64,000 nt of DNA. Origin: Cognataquiflexum nitidum (GTDB taxonomy: Bacteria > Bacteroidota > Bacteroidia > Cytophagales > Cyclobacteriaceae). The stretch lies in assembly GCF_022538055.1 (NCBI RefSeq), contig NZ_JAKZAM010000006.1, positions 62,001 through 126,000 of the forward strand, given 5' to 3'. Under the pieces are notes generated by a model, which saw nothing but the letters and a program-made list of their open reading frames with translations, was not told the DNA's origin and made no database searches. A program made the translations under genes and the position numbers. Below, one piece after another: positions 60,815 to 64,000 of this stretch; position 1 is the stretch's first letter, and the number at the start of each line of letters is the position of its first letter.

Positions 60815-62521
60815 ATGGCCAATTTTAATATCGATGCAAAAAAGGAGATGACCTACGATGCGATTGTCATCGGTTCGGGAATCAGCGGGGGATGGGCTGC
60901 CAAGGAACTCTGCGAAAAGGGACTAAAGACCCTGGTCCTGGAGCGTGGCAGGATCGTCGAACATGTCGTGGATTACCCCACCATGACCTTGGATCCATGG
61001 GACACCGAGCTACGTGGTTCACTCACCCCCGAGCAGCGGGACATACACCCCAAGGGCAACAGGTCTGGATTTATCGGCGAGATGAACCATCATTTCCACG
61101 CAAATGACCTCGAAAACCCCTACACAGAAGTCAAACCATTTCTTTGGATCCGTGCCCATCAGATGGGTGGAAGATCTCTTCTTTGGGGAAAACAAACCTA
61201 CCGTTGGTCTGACCTGGACTTCGAAGCCAATATGAAAGATGGTCATGGGGTAGATTGGCCTATCCGATACAAAGACATCGCTCCTTGGTACACCTATGTG
61301 GAAAAATTTGCCGGTATCAGTGGGGAAGCACTTGGATTGCCACAGTTGCCGGACAGTCATTTTCTCCCCCCGATGGAGCTCAACTGTGTAGAAAAACACG
61401 TCAGAGAAAGAATTGAAAAGGAATTTTCAGGAAGAAATATGATCATCGGAAGGGTGGCCCACCTGACCGAACCGCTTAATGGACGTGGCAAATGCCAATT
61501 CCGAAACCGCTGTGACCGTGGCTGTCCCTATGGAGCTTATTTCAGCAGCAATGCGGTGACTTTACCTGCTGCAAATGCCACCGGAAACCTGACCATCAGG
61601 CCATTCTCCATTGTACAGGAACTGATCTATGACAAGGAAAAAGGAAGGGCCACCGGTGTCAGGATCATCGATTCGGAAACAAGTGAAGTCATCGAGTACA
61701 ATGCCAAAATCATTTTCTGCAATGCTTCAGCACTGAGCAGCACACAGATATTGTTGAATTCTGTTTCTGACAGGTTCCCTAACGGACTCGGCAATGACAG
61801 CGGGGAATTGGGACACAACCTCATGGACCATACTTACCGGGTCGGTGCAATGGGTGTTGTCGAAGGATTTGACGACCAATACTACAAAGGCCGCCGTCCA
61901 AATGGCATCTATATCCCACGCTATGTCAACCTTGATGATAAAACCAAATCCGACAAATTTGTCAGGGGCTTTGGATTCCAAGGTGGTGGCGGAAGAGGCA
62001 ATTGGGGTGCAGGAGCCAATGTCGAGGACTTTGGCGCAGACTTCAAAGACCGAATGATGAAGCCCGGACCCTGGGAATTCTTCATCACGGGTTTTGCAGA
62101 ATGTCTTCCTTACCATGAAAACAAAGTCTACCTCAACAAAGACGTCCTCGATAAATGGGGGCAGCCGACATTGTCGATAGATGCGGAATGGGGTGCAAAT
62201 GAACTTGCCATCAATGCCCAAATGAGGATAGATGCCAAGGAAATGCTTGACCGTGCAGGTTTGACAAATGTCACCGACTTTGACAACAAACATGAAATGG
62301 GATACGGCATCCACGAGATGGGTACTGCACGCATGGGGCGCGATCCAAAGACTTCGGTCCTCAATGGAAATAACCAAGTACATGACTGCAAAAACGTGTT
62401 TGTGACCGATGGTGCCTGCATGACTTCCTCCTCTTGCGTCAATCCTTCGCTTACCTATATGGCACTGACTGCCCGGGCGGCAAACTTTGCCGTCGACGAA
62501 CTCAAAAAAAATAACCTCTAA
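60815..62521 (+). CDS. GMC family FAD-dependent oxidoreductase
   Basis: The 568-residue flavoprotein has the FAD motif GSGISGGWAAKELCEKG near residue 20, GGRSLLWGKQTYRWS and the C-terminal signature TDGACMTSSSCVNPSLTYMAL, where a His/Asn pair normally lies. Such proteins oxidise sugars or sugar alcohols. A cysteine-rich stretch RNRCDRGCPYGA may bind metal. No signal peptide is seen; the small subunit downstream has a Tat signal, so the complex may be co-exported by it. Gluconate 2-dehydrogenase, sorbitol or related activity is possible, not provable. Confidence 0.92.
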   Translation: MANFNIDAKKEMTYDAIVIGSGISGGWAAKELCEKGLKTLVLERGRIVEHVVDYPTMTLDPWDTELRGSLTPEQRDIHPKGNRSGFIGEMNHHFHANDLENPYTEVKPFLWIRAHQMGGRSLLWGKQTYRWSDLDFEANMKDGHGVDWPIRYKDIAPWYTYVEKFAGISGEALGLPQLPDSHFLPPMELNCVEKHVRERIEKEFSGRNMIIGRVAHLTEPLNGRGKCQFRNRCDRGCPYGAYFSSNAVTLPAANATGNLTIRPFSIVQELIYDKEKGRATGVRIIDSETSEVIEYNAKIIFCNASALSSTQILLNSVSDRFPNGLGNDSGELGHNLMDHTYRVGAMGVVEGFDDQYYKGRRPNGIYIPRYVNLDDKTKSDKFVRGFGFQGGGGRGNWGAGANVEDFGADFKDRMMKPGPWEFFITGFAECLPYHENKVYLNKDVLDKWGQPTLSIDAEWGANELAINAQMRIDAKEMLDRAGLTNVTDFDNKHEMGYGIHEMGTARMGRDPKTSVLNGNNQVHDCKNVFVTDGACMTSSSCVNPSLTYMALTARAANFAVDELKKNNL

Positions 62522-62525
62522 TGCC

Positions 62526-63119
62526 ATGAACAGACGAGACGCACTTAGAAAAACAGCACTTTTGGCGGGATCAGCCGCCGCAGCGCCGACAATCCTTTCC
62601 CTGCTTCAGTCCTGCGCAAAGCAGGACAGACTGACTTGGCAACCTCTCTTTTTGAATGAAGATCAGGCGAGGTTTATCTCCTCATTTGTGGATACTATCC
62701 TGCCAAAAACCGAAACACCGGGAGCTTTGGAGGTGAAGACTGATATCTTTTTGGACTTGGTCTTTGCCAAGTCCTACAACAAAGAAGCCCAAGACAAGGT
62801 GGTGGCAGATATTGAAAAATTCAATGCGGACTGCAAGTCGACCTATGGCGATGTCTTTGCCAACCTGAGTCCGGAAGACAAAACCACCTGCCTCAAAGCA
62901 GCAGAAGCGAGTTCCCCGAAGTTTAATCCAAAAGTATGGGGAACTGCTGTCGGCACGCAGGAACCGGTAGGTTTCTACCGCTCGCTAAAGTCCATGGCCA
63001 TGTGGGGATACTTCTCTTCGGAGGAAATCGGCAAAAACGTCCTCAGCTACGATCCCATGCCGGGGGAATTCCTTGGTTGCATCCCCCTCTCCGATGTGGG
63101 AAATACCTGGAGTCTATAA
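62526..63119 (+). CDS. Gluconate 2-dehydrogenase subunit 3 family protein
   Basis: The 197-residue product starts MNRRDALRKTALLAGSAAAA, a Tat signal with the twin arginine, and has a Cys in LLQSC that could be a lipobox. The mature region (FISSFVDTILPKTETPGALEV) is typical of gluconate 2-dehydrogenase subunit 3, the small partner of GMC dehydrogenases. It starts four bases after the GMC stop, so the two form an operon, and it likely carries the flavoprotein through the Tat pathway. A longer frame from 62487 overlaps the GMC gene and is less likely. Confidence 0.9.
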   Translation: MNRRDALRKTALLAGSAAAAPTILSLLQSCAKQDRLTWQPLFLNEDQARFISSFVDTILPKTETPGALEVKTDIFLDLVFAKSYNKEAQDKVVADIEKFNADCKSTYGDVFANLSPEDKTTCLKAAEASSPKFNPKVWGTAVGTQEPVGFYRSLKSMAMWGYFSSEEIGKNVLSYDPMPGEFLGCIPLSDVGNTWSL

Positions 63120-63124
63120 AAATA

Positions 63125-63149
63125 AAAACCGTCGAAAGGCGGTTTTTTT
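63125..63149 (+). terminator. Terminator after the GMC operon
   Basis: Arms aaaaccgtc/ggcggtttt around gaaa, followed by T run. Confidence 0.85.
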
Positions 63150-63161
63150 GTTTATTAAAAG

Positions 63162-63291
63162 TGGGGAGTAGCCCTGAGATTGTTCATTCATTTGTTTTTG
63201 CCTTAGGTTTTAAGATTTCAGGGCTACGCCCCTTTTGGGTCCGTTGTTGGTGTCGGTTATTACGAAGATTAGATGGCTACGCCCCCTTTTC
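63162..63291. repeat. REP-like palindromes left of the transposase
   Basis: GGGCTACGCCCC at 63221-63232 and GGCTACGCCCCC at 63275-63286 are in one direction; GGGGAGTAGCCCTGAG at 63162-63177 is a decayed inverse copy. Between the first two lies ttattacgaagattaga. The same block recurs at 63914-63989. Confidence 0.85.
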
Positions 63292-63370
63292 TAACTGAAA
63301 TGATTTCGATATTAAATAAATGATGAATAATTAAATGGGAAGATTAAAGAGCAGAATCTCGATTGTTTTC

Positions 63371-63453
63371 AAGGGCGTAGCCCTACCATCTTCGTAGCAA
63401 AATTTATGAAGGGAAAAAGGCAAGGGGCGTAGCCCTGAGATCTTTCATTCATA
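63371..63453. repeat. REP-like palindromes at the transposase 3' end
   Basis: AAGGGCGTAGCCCT (63371-63384) and AGGGGCGTAGCCCTGAG (63423-63439), inverted relative to 63221, end at the transposase stop codon (63445). Confidence 0.85.
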
Positions 63454-63906
63454 CCATTCAAACAAATATTTATGGTCAAAATCTATTTCAAATTTCTTTA
63501 GAAGCAATAGGTACTCTTCTCGGAAAGATTGCTTTTTATGGCGTTCGGGTTGGTTCAAAACATATTTCACAACGTTATCGATATGTGATTTGGAATATGT
63601 AAAAGCCCCAAAACCATCTTGCCATGAAAATTTGGATGGTACATATTTCTTTTCATTCAGCCATTTGGATGAACCCGATTTGACTTCTTCCATCAACTTA
63701 GAGGGTGAAACTGTCGGATGCATCCCGACAAAAATATGTGTATGGTCAGGATTGGCATAAATTGCATAAGCTTTGCATTTGTGATTGGTAACAATCCCAC
63801 ATATCACTTTTTCTAATTCATCTCTGAAATGTTCTTTGATGAAGTTATGGCGACCTTGAACTGAAAAAACGAATTGAATATATAATTGGGTGTAGGTATT
63901 TGCCAT
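63445..63906 (-). CDS. IS200-type Y1 transposase, RAYT-like
   Basis: The 153-residue protein is a Y1 HUH transposase. The metal-binding HxH pair is H55 and H57 in PDHTHIFVG, and the nucleophile is probably Y115 in DNVVKYVLNQ. It lacks the TnpB partner. It is surrounded on both sides by GGGCTACGCCC palindromes, as in REP-associated tyrosine transposase systems, in which the enzyme spreads short palindromes. The repeats overlap its 3' end and lie 8 bases upstream of its start. The protein looks intact. Confidence 0.92.
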   Translation of the reverse strand: MANTYTQLYIQFVFSVQGRHNFIKEHFRDELEKVICGIVTNHKCKAYAIYANPDHTHIFVGMHPTVSPSKLMEEVKSGSSKWLNEKKYVPSKFSWQDGFGAFTYSKSHIDNVVKYVLNQPERHKKQSFREEYLLLLKKFEIDFDHKYLFEWYE

Positions 63907-63913
63907 AGTCTTA

Positions 63914-63989
63914 TAGATTTCAGGGCTACGCCCCTCTTTGGTCCTTTGTTGTTGTTTATTACGAAGATTAGAGGGCTACGCCCCCTGAT
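63914..63989. repeat. REP-like palindromes right of the transposase
   Basis: agatttcagggctacgcccc ... ttattacgaagattagagggctacgccccc repeats the block at 63214-63288 in the same direction with small differences. The array may continue past the window edge. Confidence 0.85.
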
Positions 63990-64000
63990 TTATCCGATTG

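Noticed and set aside
63162-63453. CRISPR array suggested by regularly repeated GGGCTACGCCC words
   Set aside because: The repeats are short palindromes in both orientations with uneven spacing, and a Y1 transposase explains them better.

Overview
This window looks like chromosomal DNA from a gliding-type Bacteroidota bacterium of the order Cytophagales, most likely the family Cyclobacteriaceae (Algoriphagus/Belliella-like). The reasons are a mutY-ssb-gldE cluster, a TonB receptor paired with a DUF4249 lipoprotein, a DUF6702/HupE/M1-peptidase cluster, promoters matching TAnnTTTG, little sign of Shine-Dalgarno sequences, and families of intergenic palindromes typical of this phylum. The family-level assignment is inference. 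No rRNA or tRNA gene was recognised.

Layout. Positions 1-3.8 kb hold a cut membrane protein, RidA, and kynureninase plus kynurenine 3-monooxygenase. Their pathway partner, 3-hydroxyanthranilate dioxygenase, lies alone at 36.4 kb, so three steps of tryptophan-to-quinolinate (de novo NAD) synthesis are present. A 500-bp AT-rich gap (3.8-4.3 kb) holds two exact DnaA boxes and two near matches and is a candidate replication origin. Positions 4.3-14 kb hold a CLC channel, an M28 peptidase, YjjX, YebC, a type II NADH dehydrogenase and several secreted proteins. Glutamate synthase (gltBD) fills 14.2-20.1 kb. A conserved information/gliding block follows at 20.5-26.6 kb: gldE, ssb and mutY on the minus strand; HU, a TPR protein, a 29-residue COX24-type ribosomal protein and RNase G on the plus strand. 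gldD, the usual partner of gldE, is not here.

From 26.8 to 40.6 kb come envelope functions: a PQQ-propeller protein, SIMPL protein, M14 carboxypeptidase, a dipeptide epimerase, an outer-membrane barrel, an M19 dipeptidase, and DUF6702-HupE-M1. The epimerase with the two peptidases suggests peptide or muropeptide salvage. A small accessory patch (40.7-42.9 kb) carries a HigBA toxin-antitoxin pair and an unrecognised 265-residue protein. Ferrochelatase and a CynX-type transporter follow, and behind the transporter lies the relic 3' end of a second copy.

The threonine operon thrA-thrB-thrC (47.9-53.2 kb) is preceded by a ten-codon leader peptide with five threonine codons, a clear attenuation signal. 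thrB and thrC are separated by 614 bp of repeats, and thrC ends inside one. Then come TonB receptor plus DUF4249, a HisA-like barrel lacking the usual catalytic aspartate, a YCF48-like lipoprotein, a DUF2214 membrane protein, a kinase-like protein, a GMC oxidoreductase with its Tat-exported small subunit, and at the right edge a Y1 (IS200-like/RAYT) transposase surrounded by palindromic GGGCTACGCCC repeats.

The most distinctive features are the candidate origin, the threonine leader, the modified HisA paralog, the transporter relic, the REP/RAYT cluster and several dispersed repeat families. No complete new multi-gene system is obvious; the best unknown is the 265-residue protein beside HigBA.
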